From Bacillus amyloliquefaciens DSM 7 = ATCC 23350 (GTDB lineage Bacteria > Bacillota > Bacilli > Bacillales > Bacillaceae), in the NCBI RefSeq assembly GCF_000196735.1, contig NC_014551.1:3591001-3655000 (forward strand): 64,000 nucleotides of DNA. The letters are read 5' to 3'. The position numbers and the translations under genes are program-made. The notes beneath the pieces are model-generated. The model saw only the letters and a program-made list of their open reading frames with translations. It was not told the origin of the DNA and did no database searches. Below are positions 21,478-31,093 of the stretch, piece by piece. Position 1 is the stretch's first letter, and every line of letters begins with the position of its first letter.

Positions 21478-22983
21478 TTACAAAACGCCTGAAAATAGCC
21501 GTGCGAAGGATTCCTTCGTTCTTTCCCATAATGCGCGCTTATAAAAACGGACGGGGCTGATTTTCTCAGACTCTCTCATATCCTCCAGATAATGCGCTTC
21601 AAGATCTTTGACCGCCTCTTGATCTGTAAAAAACACATTGACTTCAAAGTTCAGCTGAAAGCTTCTCATGTCCATATTCGCCGTCCCGACAGAAGCAAGG
21701 TTTCCGTCGGTGATGAGTACCTTTTGATGCATAAAGCCCTTTTGATAGGAATAGACTTCAATTCCTTCCCGAAGAAGCTCGGGGAAATAAGACCTCGTCG
21801 CATACTGGGTTAGAAACCCGTCATTGGTTTCCGGCACCATGACAACACGCACTTGGACGCCTCTTGCGGCAGCCTCCTTTAACGCCGTGCGGATCGGCTC
21901 ATTCGGCACGAAATAAGGCGTCGCGATCCATACAGACGATTCGGCCGCCGCGATCATGGCATAATACAGATCGCTCATCCGCTCCTTCATATCGGGGCCT
22001 GTCGGAACGACTTGATAGACGCCGCCGCTTTCTGCCGGAACCGGGCGGCTGTATGCTTTCTGATCAATAAGCACCTCATCAGAAACGTATTCCCAATCAA
22101 GCATAAAAATGCTGTGGAGCGTCTGAACGATTTCTCCTTCGACTTTCATATGGGTGTCGCGCCAAAAGCCGACGTTTTTGTCTTTGCTGATATATTCCTT
22201 GCCGACATTCAGCCCGCCGACAAAACCAATTTCCCCGTCAACGACGACGATCTTGCGGTGATTTCTGAAATTGAATTTCTGGTTGAAAAAGCCGTATTTC
22301 AGCGGCAGGAACGGGACGATGTTCACGCCCGCGCGTTTCAGTTTTTTAATATCTTTTCCGGACAGCTTCAGGCTGCCGGCCGCATCGAACAAAAACCGCA
22401 CTTCCACGCCTTGACGCGCTTTCTCCATCATAATCTCCATCATCTTGTGCCCGAGCATGTCTGATTTGAACAGGTAATATTCAATATGTATAAATGATGC
22501 TGCCCCCCGGAGCGCTTCAAACAGCTCCGGAAAAGTTTCATCCCCGTTTTTGAGCACCTTCAGCCTGCTTTTTGTATTGATATTCATGTGGGCAGCTTTG
22601 ATTGAATATTGAAAGAAACGCTTCTGATTTCCTTTCAATCCGGACAGGTCGGGAGTTTGCTCCATATCAAATATCGTTCTCAGCTTTTCCCGGTTATACG
22701 TCCGTTTTGACCTGAACAGCTTGCCTTTTTCATAAAGCTGGCCGGAGAATAGGTAAAATAAGTACCCGGCGATCGGAAAAAAGATAAGAATGTGGATCCA
22801 TAACAGCGTGTGCTGCGAGGTGCGGTTTTCTAAGATTAACGAATAAATGCTGAACAGGATAATGCTTGCATAGCAAAGCAATCCGCCGTAAAACTCAAGC
22901 CTGGAAACCGGAAAAAACCATATGACATATGCTCCGATCAGCATCATATATAAAAAGCAAAATTCCAGTCTCCTTTTCAGCAT
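21478..22983 (-). CDS. ywiE: Cardiolipin synthase YwiE
   Basis: Phospholipase D-type cardiolipin synthase of 501 aa: two N-terminal membrane helices (about 10-75) and two HKD motifs, NHRKIVVVDGEIGFVGGLN and MHQKVLITDGNLASVGTANMD. The open frame extends 47 codons upstream, but that part is unlike the family and GGAGAG sits properly before the ATG at 22983 (MLKRRLEF). It is one of several Bacillus cardiolipin synthases, alongside clsB in this window. Confidence 0.88.
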   Translation of the reverse strand: MLKRRLEFCFLYMMLIGAYVIWFFPVSRLEFYGGLLCYASIILFSIYSLILENRTSQHTLLWIHILIFFPIAGYLFYLFSGQLYEKGKLFRSKRTYNREKLRTIFDMEQTPDLSGLKGNQKRFFQYSIKAAHMNINTKSRLKVLKNGDETFPELFEALRGAASFIHIEYYLFKSDMLGHKMMEIMMEKARQGVEVRFLFDAAGSLKLSGKDIKKLKRAGVNIVPFLPLKYGFFNQKFNFRNHRKIVVVDGEIGFVGGLNVGKEYISKDKNVGFWRDTHMKVEGEIVQTLHSIFMLDWEYVSDEVLIDQKAYSRPVPAESGGVYQVVPTGPDMKERMSDLYYAMIAAAESSVWIATPYFVPNEPIRTALKEAAARGVQVRVVMVPETNDGFLTQYATRSYFPELLREGIEVYSYQKGFMHQKVLITDGNLASVGTANMDMRSFQLNFEVNVFFTDQEAVKDLEAHYLEDMRESEKISPVRFYKRALWERTKESFARLFSGVL

Positions 22984-23047
22984 CCCGACTCTCTCCAATC
23001 TGATCCGATATCTCTTTATACCCTCTATTCTCCGGCCTGTAAACATA

Positions 23048-23082
23048 TGAAAAAGCCTCCCCGCCCGAGCGGAAAGGCTTAT
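23048..23082 (-). terminator. narGHJI terminator
   Basis: Minus strand AAGCCTTTCCGC-TCGG-GCGGGGAGGCTT (with two T-G pairs) followed by TTTTTC, beyond narI. Confidence 0.8.
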
Positions 23083-23161
23083 GATGAGGCTTCCTGTGAT
23101 GAAGGAGAAGAGCGTTTTCAGCAACCGTTGAAAAAATTATTCCCCTTTTGCAAGGAGGTGT

Positions 23162-23830
23162 TTAGCGTTTTCGATATACAACATAGCTGCGAGTCAAGTA
23201 CTTGAGCGGCAGGCTGAACACGTGAACCAATCTCGTAAACGGCCAGAGGATAAAAACGATGTATCCAATGATGATATGAAACTTAAACCATAGCGGGACA
23301 CTCTCCATCAAAGAGGCATCAGGCCTGAACAAAATGAGCTCCCTGAACCACGGCCCCACTGTTGTCCGGTAATCAAAGCCTTTCGAATCAATGTTGAGAA
23401 ACGTGGCCGCAACGCCCGTCAGCATCATAAACAGCAGCAGAATGAGCGTGAGAAAATCCGCCGGCGAGCTGGTGTTGCGGATTCTTTTGTCAAACAGCCT
23501 TCTGTACGTCAGGATGAACAGGCCGATACACGCCGCGACCCCTGCAGGCAGGCCCGCGCCAATCGCCATTTTGTGATACGTATGCTCGGAAATGTCAATG
23601 GCGGAGTACACGGCTTCCGGAATCAGAATTCCCATGATATGGCCGCCGATGACGCACAGCAGGCCCCAATGAAAAAGGGTGCTGCCCGCCGCAAGTTTTT
23701 TCTTTTCCAACAGCTCGCTTGATTTAGCCGTCCAGCCAAACTGGTCATGCTGATAGCGGTAAATATGTCCGCCGATAAAGATCGTCAATACAATGTATGG
23801 CATCACGCCCCAGAGGATCTGCCCGTTCAT
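23162..23830 (-). CDS. narI: Nitrate reductase gamma subunit NarI (cytochrome b)
   Basis: Membrane cytochrome b that oxidises menaquinol and feeds electrons to NarH. The 222-aa protein has five membrane helices and conserved histidines for two b hemes (GGHIYRYQHDQ near residue 20, FHWGLLCVIGGHI near 52, and HIIIGYIVF plus TRLVHVF near the end). It overlaps narJ by 4 bp and is the last gene of narGHJI. Confidence 0.95.
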   Translation of the reverse strand: MNGQILWGVMPYIVLTIFIGGHIYRYQHDQFGWTAKSSELLEKKKLAAGSTLFHWGLLCVIGGHIMGILIPEAVYSAIDISEHTYHKMAIGAGLPAGVAACIGLFILTYRRLFDKRIRNTSSPADFLTLILLLFMMLTGVAATFLNIDSKGFDYRTTVGPWFRELILFRPDASLMESVPLWFKFHIIIGYIVFILWPFTRLVHVFSLPLKYLTRSYVVYRKR

Positions 23831-24381
23831 GCCTGAACAGCCCCTTCTTTGCTTTCATGTACGCCGATATCTTCCAGCGCGGCAAGCAGGACATGCAGCA
23901 GCCCGGCGTATATGCTGTCATTTTTTTCGAGGCGGGACGCCAGCTCCCTCACATTGGACAGATATTTCTCAAATACGCTTCTTGCGGCTTCAATTTCCGC
24001 AATCGCCGCAAATTCAAGCATAAGCGGCAGATAATCAGGCAGTTCTTTCTCTGTCGGGAGGAAACCGGATTGCTGGTATGTGTTCTTTAAATGCAGCAAT
24101 TCAATGCCGCGTTCCCTTTGCTCGCCTGAGTTAAAGTAGGTGACATACATGTTCGTTTTTTTCCCGAAATCGAACGTATAGACATAGTGTTCAATCAGCG
24201 CTTCCTGAGAAAATCCGGCTGCCGCCTTCAAAAAGCGCAGCAGCTTCTCCCGGATTTCCTGGCTGCTGATGTCAAGGAGAAGAGTCTTCCAATCAGGAAG
24301 CTCAGCTCTCCAGTCTTCGTCCGGATAAGAGAGAAGACAGGAAAGAGCGGAGAACGTAATTTGCCGGTCTATGGTGTTCAT
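23827..24381 (-). CDS. narJ: Nitrate reductase assembly chaperone NarJ
   Basis: Dedicated chaperone of the TorD/NarJ helical family needed to mature apo-NarGH; not part of the final enzyme. 184 aa from ATG 24381 (MNTIDRQITFSALSCLLSYPDEDW), preceded by GAGGTG; five extra open codons upstream are not used. The YVYTFDFGKKTNMYVTYF segment is characteristic. It overlaps narI by 4 bp. Confidence 0.93.
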   Translation of the reverse strand: MNTIDRQITFSALSCLLSYPDEDWRAELPDWKTLLLDISSQEIREKLLRFLKAAAGFSQEALIEHYVYTFDFGKKTNMYVTYFNSGEQRERGIELLHLKNTYQQSGFLPTEKELPDYLPLMLEFAAIAEIEAARSVFEKYLSNVRELASRLEKNDSIYAGLLHVLLAALEDIGVHESKEGAVQA

Positions 24382-24406
24382 CTTGTTACACCTCATTTTT
24401 CAAAAA

Positions 24407-25870
24407 TTAGAAACAAGACCCGGGGCCGCCTGAAAATGATAAGCCGCAGCTCCCTTGTTCAGCGTATAAATCTGACACTTCTTCCCGATGGCTGCTCGGA
24501 ATCACAAAGCGGTCGTCATATTTGGCGATCGCCAGCAGCCGATACATGTCTTCAATTTGCCGTTCTGTCAGACCGACACTGGAGATGAGTGCCGGGTCAA
24601 TGGATTTATTCGTCTGGACTGCTCTCATATACTGGCGCATGACAGACATTTTCTTTAACGTTGACCGAATATGGTCCGTGTCTCCCGCCGTTAATAGCTG
24701 CGCCAAGTAGTCAATCGGGATTCTCATTTGGTCGATAGCCGGAAAAATGTCTTCCGCCGTTTGCCGGCTGCCTTTTCCTTCAAAGAGATTCATAATCGGG
24801 CTGAGCGGCGGTATGTACCAAACCATCGGCAGCGTGCGGTACTCAGGATGAAGCGGGAGCGCAATCTTCCAGTCGATGATCATTTTATAGATCGGCGATT
24901 TTCGCGCGGCCTCTATCCATTCATCCGGGATGCCTTGTTCTTTTGCCAGTCTGGCAACCTCAGGATCATTCGGATCGAGAAAAACGTCCAATTGGGAATG
25001 ATAGAGATCCTTTTCATTTTCAACAGATGCCGCTTCCTCCACTTTGTCCGCGTCGTACAGCATGACGCCGAGGTAGCGGATTCTGCCAACACACGTCTCA
25101 GAGCAGATGGTCGGCAGTCCCGCCTCCAAACGCGGAAAGCAGAGTGTGCATTTTTCCGCTTTGTTTGTTTTCCAGTTAAAATAGACTTTTTTATAAGGAC
25201 AGGATGAGACGCAATATCTCCATGAACGGCAGGCGTTTTGATCCACGAGCACAATGCCGTCTTCCTCGCGTTTGTACATGGCGCCGGACGGGCAGGATGA
25301 GACGCACGCCGGGTTGATGCAGTGCTCGCAAATACGCGGCAGATACATCATAAAGACTTCATCGAATTCCGTTTTGATCGATTCCTCCATTTTTTGCACG
25401 TTTGGATCTTCAAGCCCCGTAATGTGGCCGCCCGCGAGATCATCCTCCCAGTTCGGGCCCCATTCGATATTCATGAAATCCCCCGTCAGTGACGATTTCG
25501 GGCGCGCCACCGGCTGGTGTTTTTTCTGCGGACTGTTTGTTAATGTTTCATAATCATAATTCCAAGGTTCATAGTAATCATCAATCGTCGGCTGATTCGG
25601 ATTATAGAAAAGGCCTGCCAGCCGATTCGTTTTCGGGCCGGATTTCAGCCCGAGCTTTCCTTTTTTTAAAGTCCAGCCGCCTTTATATTTGTCCTGATCC
25701 TCCCATTGCTTCGGGTAGCCGATGCCCGGCTTTGTTTCTACATTATTGAAGTACATATATTCCGCACCGGAGCGGTTTGTCCACGTGTTTTTGCAGGTGA
25801 CGCTGCATGTGTGGCAGCCGATGCATTTATCCAAGTTCATGACCATACCGATTTGCGCTTTAATCTTCAA
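24407..25870 (-). CDS. narH: Nitrate reductase beta subunit NarH
   Basis: Electron-transfer subunit with four Fe-S clusters. In 487 aa four Cys groups are visible: CIGCHTCSVTCKNTW, CEHCINPACVSSCP, the CRSWRYCVSSC set (where Trp replaces a Cys, giving the 3Fe-4S cluster), and CTLC plus CSETCVGRIRYLG. It starts at TTG 25870, overlapping the narG stop by 11 bp, which suggests translational coupling. Confidence 0.95.
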   Translation of the reverse strand: MKIKAQIGMVMNLDKCIGCHTCSVTCKNTWTNRSGAEYMYFNNVETKPGIGYPKQWEDQDKYKGGWTLKKGKLGLKSGPKTNRLAGLFYNPNQPTIDDYYEPWNYDYETLTNSPQKKHQPVARPKSSLTGDFMNIEWGPNWEDDLAGGHITGLEDPNVQKMEESIKTEFDEVFMMYLPRICEHCINPACVSSCPSGAMYKREEDGIVLVDQNACRSWRYCVSSCPYKKVYFNWKTNKAEKCTLCFPRLEAGLPTICSETCVGRIRYLGVMLYDADKVEEAASVENEKDLYHSQLDVFLDPNDPEVARLAKEQGIPDEWIEAARKSPIYKMIIDWKIALPLHPEYRTLPMVWYIPPLSPIMNLFEGKGSRQTAEDIFPAIDQMRIPIDYLAQLLTAGDTDHIRSTLKKMSVMRQYMRAVQTNKSIDPALISSVGLTERQIEDMYRLLAIAKYDDRFVIPSSHREEVSDLYAEQGSCGLSFSGGPGSCF

Positions 25871-28800
25871 GCCAATCGACCTCCTTCAGCTTGCGGATGA
25901 CGACATTCAGGTCACGCTGGTTCCCTGTCGGACCGTAATAATTAAAGCCGTAGCTGAGCTGGGCGTAGCCTCCGATCATCTGTGTCGGCTTGACGTGAAT
26001 CCTTGTCGGGCTATTATGGGTGCCGCCCCGGTTATTCGTCAGCTTTGTGCCGGGCACGTTGATGTGGCGGTCCTGAGCATGATGCATAAACGCCATCCCT
26101 TTAGGAATCCGGTGGGACAAAACAGCTCTCGCGACGACAACACCGTTTCGGTTGAAACATTCAATCCAATCATTGTCCTTGATATCCGTGTCCTCTGCGT
26201 CATCTTTATTCATCCACACGGTCGGCCCTCCGCGGAACAGCGTCAGCATCGGCAGGGAATCGAAATACATGCTGTGGACGGACCATTTATTATGCGGCGT
26301 CAAATAGTTGAGGACGATTTCTTTCCCCTCCTGATCAGGCCGCTTGCTCAGAAACGGACGGTGCTGAAGGATCGGTTTAAATGTCGCCATCGTTTCACCG
26401 AATTCCATCATCAGTTCATGATCGACATAGTAGGATTGTCTGCCCGTCAGTGTCCGCCATGGGATTAATTTTTCCACATTTGTCGTAAACGGCGAGTATC
26501 TGCGCCCCCCTTTTTCTGAGCCGGTAAAGGCCGGAGAGGTGATGACCGTTTTCGGCTGGGCTGTAATTTGCTCGAACGTAAAGCATTCTTCCTCCCGCTC
26601 TTCCGCAAGGTCTTTCAGCTTCAGATTTGTGATGTTTTCAAGTGACTCCCATGCTTTGACGGCGACTTTTCCATTTGAAGTGGACGACAGGGTTAAAATC
26701 GCTTCCGCCGCCTGCTTTGCTTCACTTATATTCGGGCATCCCTTTGCAACACTGTCCGTTTCGGTTTCTCCCAGTCTCTTTTTGAGTGATTCATATTCAT
26801 CGGCTATCGACCAGCTCATGCCTTTTGTTCCGCTCGGTTTTAAAGCAGCGTTTGGACCGAGCGCGGTCATTTTATGAAAAATATGCTTGTAATCCCGTTC
26901 GACGACTTGGATATTCGGCATCGTTTTTCCCGGAATCGCTTCACATTCACCTTTGCTCCAGTCATTGATTTTGCCGAACGGCTGGGCCAATTCCTGCATG
27001 GTGTCATGAAGGAGCGGCGTCGCGACAACCTCTTTCACCGGCTCCATCTCGACTTCTTCCGCAAGATCGGAAACCGCTTTTGAGAGGGCTTTGAAAATAT
27101 CCCAGTCTGACCTCGATTCCCACGGTGCCGAGATGGCCGGAGCAAAAGGGTGAATGAACGGATGCATATCCGTACTGCTGAGATCGTGTTTTTCATACCA
27201 TGTCGCCGCCGGCAGCACGATATCGGAATACAGCGCCGTACCCGCCATTCGAAAATCAAGATTGATTAACAAGTCAAGCTTTCCTTCCGGCGCCTGCTCC
27301 CGCCATTTGATTTCTTCAGGACGGATGCTGTCGCTGTCGTCATTCATCAAACCGTTTGTCGTCCCCAGCAGATGCTTGAGAAAATATTCGTGCCCTTTTC
27401 CTGAGCTGGAGATCAGATTGGCCCGCCATACGAAGAGATTCCTTGGGAAGTTCACTTCATTGTCAGGATCTTCAATCGCGAATTTCAGCTTTTTCTCTTG
27501 AAGCTGTGAGGCCACGTACGCACCGACGTCTTCTGGTGCCGCCGCCCCCGCTTTTTCAGCTTCTTTGTACAAATCAATGCCGTTTTGATTGAATGTCGGA
27601 TAAGACGGCAGCCATCCTAATCTGGCAGCCAGCACATTGTAATCAGCGTGATGCTTGTAGCGGGATGACGCAGCAATCGGTGAAGCCAAATCGCTGATCG
27701 GCTGGTCCTCATAACGCCACTGATCTGTCTCAAAGTAGAAAAATGAGGTGCCGTTTTGCTGCTTAGGCACGCCTTCCCAGTCCTTTGCAGTTGCAATCGT
27801 CTGCCATCCTTCAGCGGGACGGAGCTTTTCCTGTCCCACATAATGAGCCCAGCCTCCGCCGTTTACGCCTTGCGCGCCTACGAGTAAAACAAGATTTAAC
27901 ACCGCACGGTAGATCGTGTCGGAGTTGAACCAGTGGTTGATCCCCGCCCCGACGATAATCATGGATCTGCCGTCCGTATCGATCGCATTTTGGGCAAACT
28001 CCCTGGCAATCTGAATGACGGCTTCTCTTTTAATTCCTGTGATCCGTTCCTGCCAGCCAGGTGTAAACGGACGAGGATCATCATAGGATACAGCTGCTTG
28101 TTTGCCGATGCCCCGGTTCACGCCGTAGTTGGCCAATATCAAGTCAAACACGGTCGTGACGTACACCTCTTCGCCATTCAGGTTTACTTTTTTAATCGGA
28201 AGATCCCGCTCAAGCACTTTGTTTCCGTCATTTGAAAAATACGGAATGCGCACCGTGCCAATTTCGTCCTCTATTCCAAGTACAGAGAGACGGGGCTCGA
28301 TCTGTTCCCCGGTGTCTTCATCGATCATATGCAGGTTCCATTTCTTCTGACCGTCCCAGCGGGAGCCCATTGTTCCTTGCGGTATGGCAAACGCGCCTGT
28401 CTGTTCATTCCAGACCGCGGGCTTCCACTGATCATGCTTTGTCTGCCGCCCGATGTCCTTCGCATGCAGAAACCGCCCCGCTGTATACACGCCATTTTTT
28501 TTTGACAGGGTAACGAGGAATGGAAAATCCGTGTATTGCTTTGCATACTTGATAAAATGCTCTGTCTCTTGATTCACGTAAAATTCCTGCAAAATGACGT
28601 GACCCGTTGCCATCGCAAGCGCCCCGTCAGTCCCTTGGCGGATACTCAGCCAGTCATCGGCGAACTTGGAGGATTCCGCAAAATCCGGGCTGACTGAAAT
28701 GACCTTGGCGCCTTTATAGCGGGCTTCCGCCAAAAAATGCGCATCAGGCGTTCTCGTCAACGGAACGTTTGAGCCCCATGTGATGATATAGCCGGAATTG

Positions 28801-29546
28801 TACCAATCACTGCTTTCCGGAACGTCCGTCTGGTCACCCCAAATTTGCGGGGACGCCGGGGGAAGATCCGCATACCAGTCATAAAAACTGAGCATTGGGC
28901 CGCCCATTAAAGACATAAACCGGGAGCCTGACGCATGGCTGATCATGGACATCGCCGGAATCGGGGAAAAACCGACATTCCGGTCAGGCCCGTATTTCAT
29001 CACTGTATACAGCAGAGAGGCCGAGATCAGCTTCAGCACCTCCGGCCATTCAGCGCGCACAAAACCGCCTTTCCCTCTTGCCTGTTTATAAGACTTCGCT
29101 TTTTCAGGGTGTTCGACGATTGATTTCCAGGCATCCAATGGATTTTGATGAGCCTGCAATGCTTCCCGCCACAAATTGATCAGCACACCGCGCACGTATG
29201 GGTATTTCACACGCAGCGGGCTGTAGATGTACCACGAAAAACTGGCCCCCCGCGGACAGCCTCTCGGCTCGAAATCAGGCATATCCGGACCTGTAGATGG
29301 ATAATTCAAGTTTTGTCCTTCCCACGTGACAATTCCGTTTTTCACGTAAATATTCCAGCTGCAAGACCCCGTGCAGTTGACACCGTGGGTGGAGCGAACG
29401 ACTTTGTCGTACTGCCATCTGTTTCTGTATACATTCTCCCAATCACGATCTTCTTGGGTGGTTTGGCTATGATTATTTGAATGATGTTCGATAGGAGAAA
29501 AATAGTTTAATCTCCTGAACAACGGACTCATTTTCTTTTTCTTCAT
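25860..29546 (-). CDS. narG: Respiratory nitrate reductase alpha subunit NarG
   Basis: Catalytic Mo-bisMGD subunit reducing nitrate to nitrite at the inner face of the membrane in anaerobic respiration. It is full length at 1228 aa with no frameshift. The FS0 cluster ligands His54, Cys58 and Cys62 lie in THGVNCTGSCSW. The Mo-site region TDVPESSDWYNSGYIITWGSN and the C-terminal molybdopterin-binding domain are present. ATG 29546 follows GGAGTG. The promoter carries an FNR box. Confidence 0.97.
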   Translation of the reverse strand: MKKKKMSPLFRRLNYFSPIEHHSNNHSQTTQEDRDWENVYRNRWQYDKVVRSTHGVNCTGSCSWNIYVKNGIVTWEGQNLNYPSTGPDMPDFEPRGCPRGASFSWYIYSPLRVKYPYVRGVLINLWREALQAHQNPLDAWKSIVEHPEKAKSYKQARGKGGFVRAEWPEVLKLISASLLYTVMKYGPDRNVGFSPIPAMSMISHASGSRFMSLMGGPMLSFYDWYADLPPASPQIWGDQTDVPESSDWYNSGYIITWGSNVPLTRTPDAHFLAEARYKGAKVISVSPDFAESSKFADDWLSIRQGTDGALAMATGHVILQEFYVNQETEHFIKYAKQYTDFPFLVTLSKKNGVYTAGRFLHAKDIGRQTKHDQWKPAVWNEQTGAFAIPQGTMGSRWDGQKKWNLHMIDEDTGEQIEPRLSVLGIEDEIGTVRIPYFSNDGNKVLERDLPIKKVNLNGEEVYVTTVFDLILANYGVNRGIGKQAAVSYDDPRPFTPGWQERITGIKREAVIQIAREFAQNAIDTDGRSMIIVGAGINHWFNSDTIYRAVLNLVLLVGAQGVNGGGWAHYVGQEKLRPAEGWQTIATAKDWEGVPKQQNGTSFFYFETDQWRYEDQPISDLASPIAASSRYKHHADYNVLAARLGWLPSYPTFNQNGIDLYKEAEKAGAAAPEDVGAYVASQLQEKKLKFAIEDPDNEVNFPRNLFVWRANLISSSGKGHEYFLKHLLGTTNGLMNDDSDSIRPEEIKWREQAPEGKLDLLINLDFRMAGTALYSDIVLPAATWYEKHDLSSTDMHPFIHPFAPAISAPWESRSDWDIFKALSKAVSDLAEEVEMEPVKEVVATPLLHDTMQELAQPFGKINDWSKGECEAIPGKTMPNIQVVERDYKHIFHKMTALGPNAALKPSGTKGMSWSIADEYESLKKRLGETETDSVAKGCPNISEAKQAAEAILTLSSTSNGKVAVKAWESLENITNLKLKDLAEEREEECFTFEQITAQPKTVITSPAFTGSEKGGRRYSPFTTNVEKLIPWRTLTGRQSYYVDHELMMEFGETMATFKPILQHRPFLSKRPDQEGKEIVLNYLTPHNKWSVHSMYFDSLPMLTLFRGGPTVWMNKDDAEDTDIKDNDWIECFNRNGVVVARAVLSHRIPKGMAFMHHAQDRHINVPGTKLTNNRGGTHNSPTRIHVKPTQMIGGYAQLSYGFNYYGPTGNQRDLNVVIRKLKEVDWLED

Positions 29547-29584
29547 GATCGTTCACTCCTTCCGAGTCAGGTGATGCTATGTAC

Positions 29585-29627
29585 ACTATAAACAGAGACA
29601 TCATGTTACCTTGTGAACTATGTCACA
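29585..29627 (-). promoter_or_regulatory. FNR box and -10 of the narGHJI promoter
   Basis: TGTGA-ACTATG-TCACA at 29612-29627 is a perfect FNR palindrome (TGTGA-N6-TCACA). Minus-strand TATAGT at 29585-29590 lies 32 bp away centre to centre, placing the box near -41.5, the class II activator position. Confidence 0.9.
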
Positions 29628-29722
29628 CACTCTGCTTTTTTCACAAAACGTCCACATACAGAAGAAGGAAGGGCGCCTGAATCATTTAGCCGCCTTAGAT
29701 TCAAAGAAAAACCCGGCTCTAT

Positions 29723-30199
29723 TTAAGAACCGGGCTCTGCGCTTTCATCCTGTGATGTATGGAGATACCGTAAAAACAATTGATAGGAACAAAAGACATT
29801 TTGCTGAAGCATCGCCAAAAAGTTCATTTGCAGCCGCGGATGGTAAGACATCATTTGCTTGAACATAGAATATGGAATATGGAGTGCCAGAATGTCCGGG
29901 GAAGCATTAACTGAGATAAAAGGCGATAGAGACAGTCCGCCTTTTTCATCAACCGGAAACACAGCGCCTTTTTCCCACAGCGCAACGGTTTGCGAGCCTT
30001 CAGGGAGCCTGCTGTCCTTAAAACGGATACTGCCTTTTAATACGATATATACGGATTGTGAATGAAGAAAGGATGGAGACTGATCAGACGAGCCGCGGAT
30101 AAACGTCCCGTTTTTCAATAAGGCTGCGACGATGGACAGAGGCACTTCATTAAACATAGGAAGTTGTTTCAGACATAATAAATAGTCACACTGATTCAT
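29723..30199 (-). CDS. arfM: Anaerobic modulator ArfM (YwiD)
   Basis: A 158-aa protein with a cyclic-nucleotide-binding-like beta-roll related to CRP/FNR sensors but no C-terminal helix-turn-helix. In B. subtilis ArfM raises anaerobic expression of nitrate and nitrite respiration genes. An upstream open stretch lacks a start signal; GGGAGG precedes the ATG at 30199 (MNQCDYLLCL). It lies between narG and ywiC, within the anaerobic block. Confidence 0.82.
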   Translation of the reverse strand: MNQCDYLLCLKQLPMFNEVPLSIVAALLKNGTFIRGSSDQSPSFLHSQSVYIVLKGSIRFKDSRLPEGSQTVALWEKGAVFPVDEKGGLSLSPFISVNASPDILALHIPYSMFKQMMSYHPRLQMNFLAMLQQNVFCSYQLFLRYLHTSQDESAEPGS

Positions 30200-30277
30200 A
30201 GGAAAGCCTCCCGTGCTAAGGATAGCTTTAGTGTAGCCCGATTGAGCCTGCACGGCAGGAATATAGTTCACAGCTTG

Positions 30278-30320
30278 TATGATGAATGTCACTTATCAGG
30301 AGGATGCCTGCATTTATAAT
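30278..30320 (+). promoter_or_regulatory. FNR-like box and -10 of ywiC
   Basis: TATGA-TGAATG-TCACT at 30278-30293 has two mismatches to the FNR consensus. A perfect TATAAT at 30315-30320 lies exactly 32 bp away (centre to centre), the same geometry as at narG and narK, on the strand of ywiC. Confidence 0.68.
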
Positions 30321-30341
30321 GAAGTAAAAAGGAGGATTTTG

Positions 30342-31058
30342 ATGAAGGCGATGATTCCGAAGCAGCACGGCGCATGGGCGATGCTGCTGATTCCATTTTT
30401 ACTCGGCATGGTCAAGGGAGGCCCGGTTTTCTGGCATATTCCGCTCTTTCTAGGCTGGCTTTTCCTTTATTTGACGGTTTATCCCGTTTCACTTGCCTTG
30501 AAAAAGAAACAGCTCAAACCCTATCAAAAGTGGATATGGTACTACGGTGTACCGGCCTGCTGCTTTCTGACCGTTTCTGCCGTTCATAAGCCCCATCTCA
30601 TCTGGGTGGGCGTTTCTTTACTGCCGCTGTTTCTTATCCATATGCATTATGCCCGCCGAAAAAACGAACGAGCGCTGACGAACGATGCTGCGGGTGTCCT
30701 GTTCTTTTGTTCAGGCGGGCTTGCGAGCTGCTGGCTGGGAACGGGAGCCCTTGACGGCTGGGCTTGGTTTCTATTCTTGCAATCTGCTTTATTTTTTATC
30801 GGAAGTTCTTTTTATGTGAAATCAGTCATCCGTGAGAGAAAAAACAGAACATTTGCATACTGGTCATGGGGATATCATCTGCTCCTTCCCTTATTATCGG
30901 CTCTTCTCGGTGCAGGCTGGGCGTTTTTTGCTTTTATCCCAAGCAGTTTGCGGGCATGGTATTTTCACGGGAGAGATTGGTCCGCGAAAAAAATCGGCAT
31001 TCTTGAAATCGCAAACGCCGGCTTCTTTTTCGCGGTCATGTGTACATATATGGCGTAA
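30342..31058 (+). CDS. ywiC: YwiC-like membrane protein
   Basis: A 238-aa integral membrane protein with about seven hydrophobic helices; starts MKAMIPKQHGAWAMLLIPFLLG, the characteristic YwiC/YhjD-type N-terminus with KQHGAW. ATG 30342 follows an ideal AAAAGGAGG. Function unknown; control by FNR is known in B. subtilis and fits the site upstream here. Confidence 0.85.
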   Translation: MKAMIPKQHGAWAMLLIPFLLGMVKGGPVFWHIPLFLGWLFLYLTVYPVSLALKKKQLKPYQKWIWYYGVPACCFLTVSAVHKPHLIWVGVSLLPLFLIHMHYARRKNERALTNDAAGVLFFCSGGLASCWLGTGALDGWAWFLFLQSALFFIGSSFYVKSVIRERKNRTFAYWSWGYHLLLPLLSALLGAGWAFFAFIPSSLRAWYFHGRDWSAKKIGILEIANAGFFFAVMCTYMA

Positions 31059-31059
31059 T

Positions 31060-31093
31060 AAAAAACAAGGACAGCGGCTGTCCTTGTTTTTTC
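31060..31093. terminator. Bidirectional terminator ywiC/fnr
   Basis: AAAACAAGGACAG-CGG-CTGTCCTTGTTTT hairpin with A/T runs on both sides, between convergent ywiC and fnr. Confidence 0.9.

Noticed and set aside
22984-23124. 47-codon N-terminal extension of YwiE
   Set aside because: The family starts at MLKRRLEF; GGAGAG is correctly placed for ATG 22983, and the extension runs into the narGHJI terminator.
25722-26468. 248-aa plus-strand frame opposite narG/narH
   Set aside because: It lies entirely antisense to two intact, highly conserved genes and its translation has no family character.
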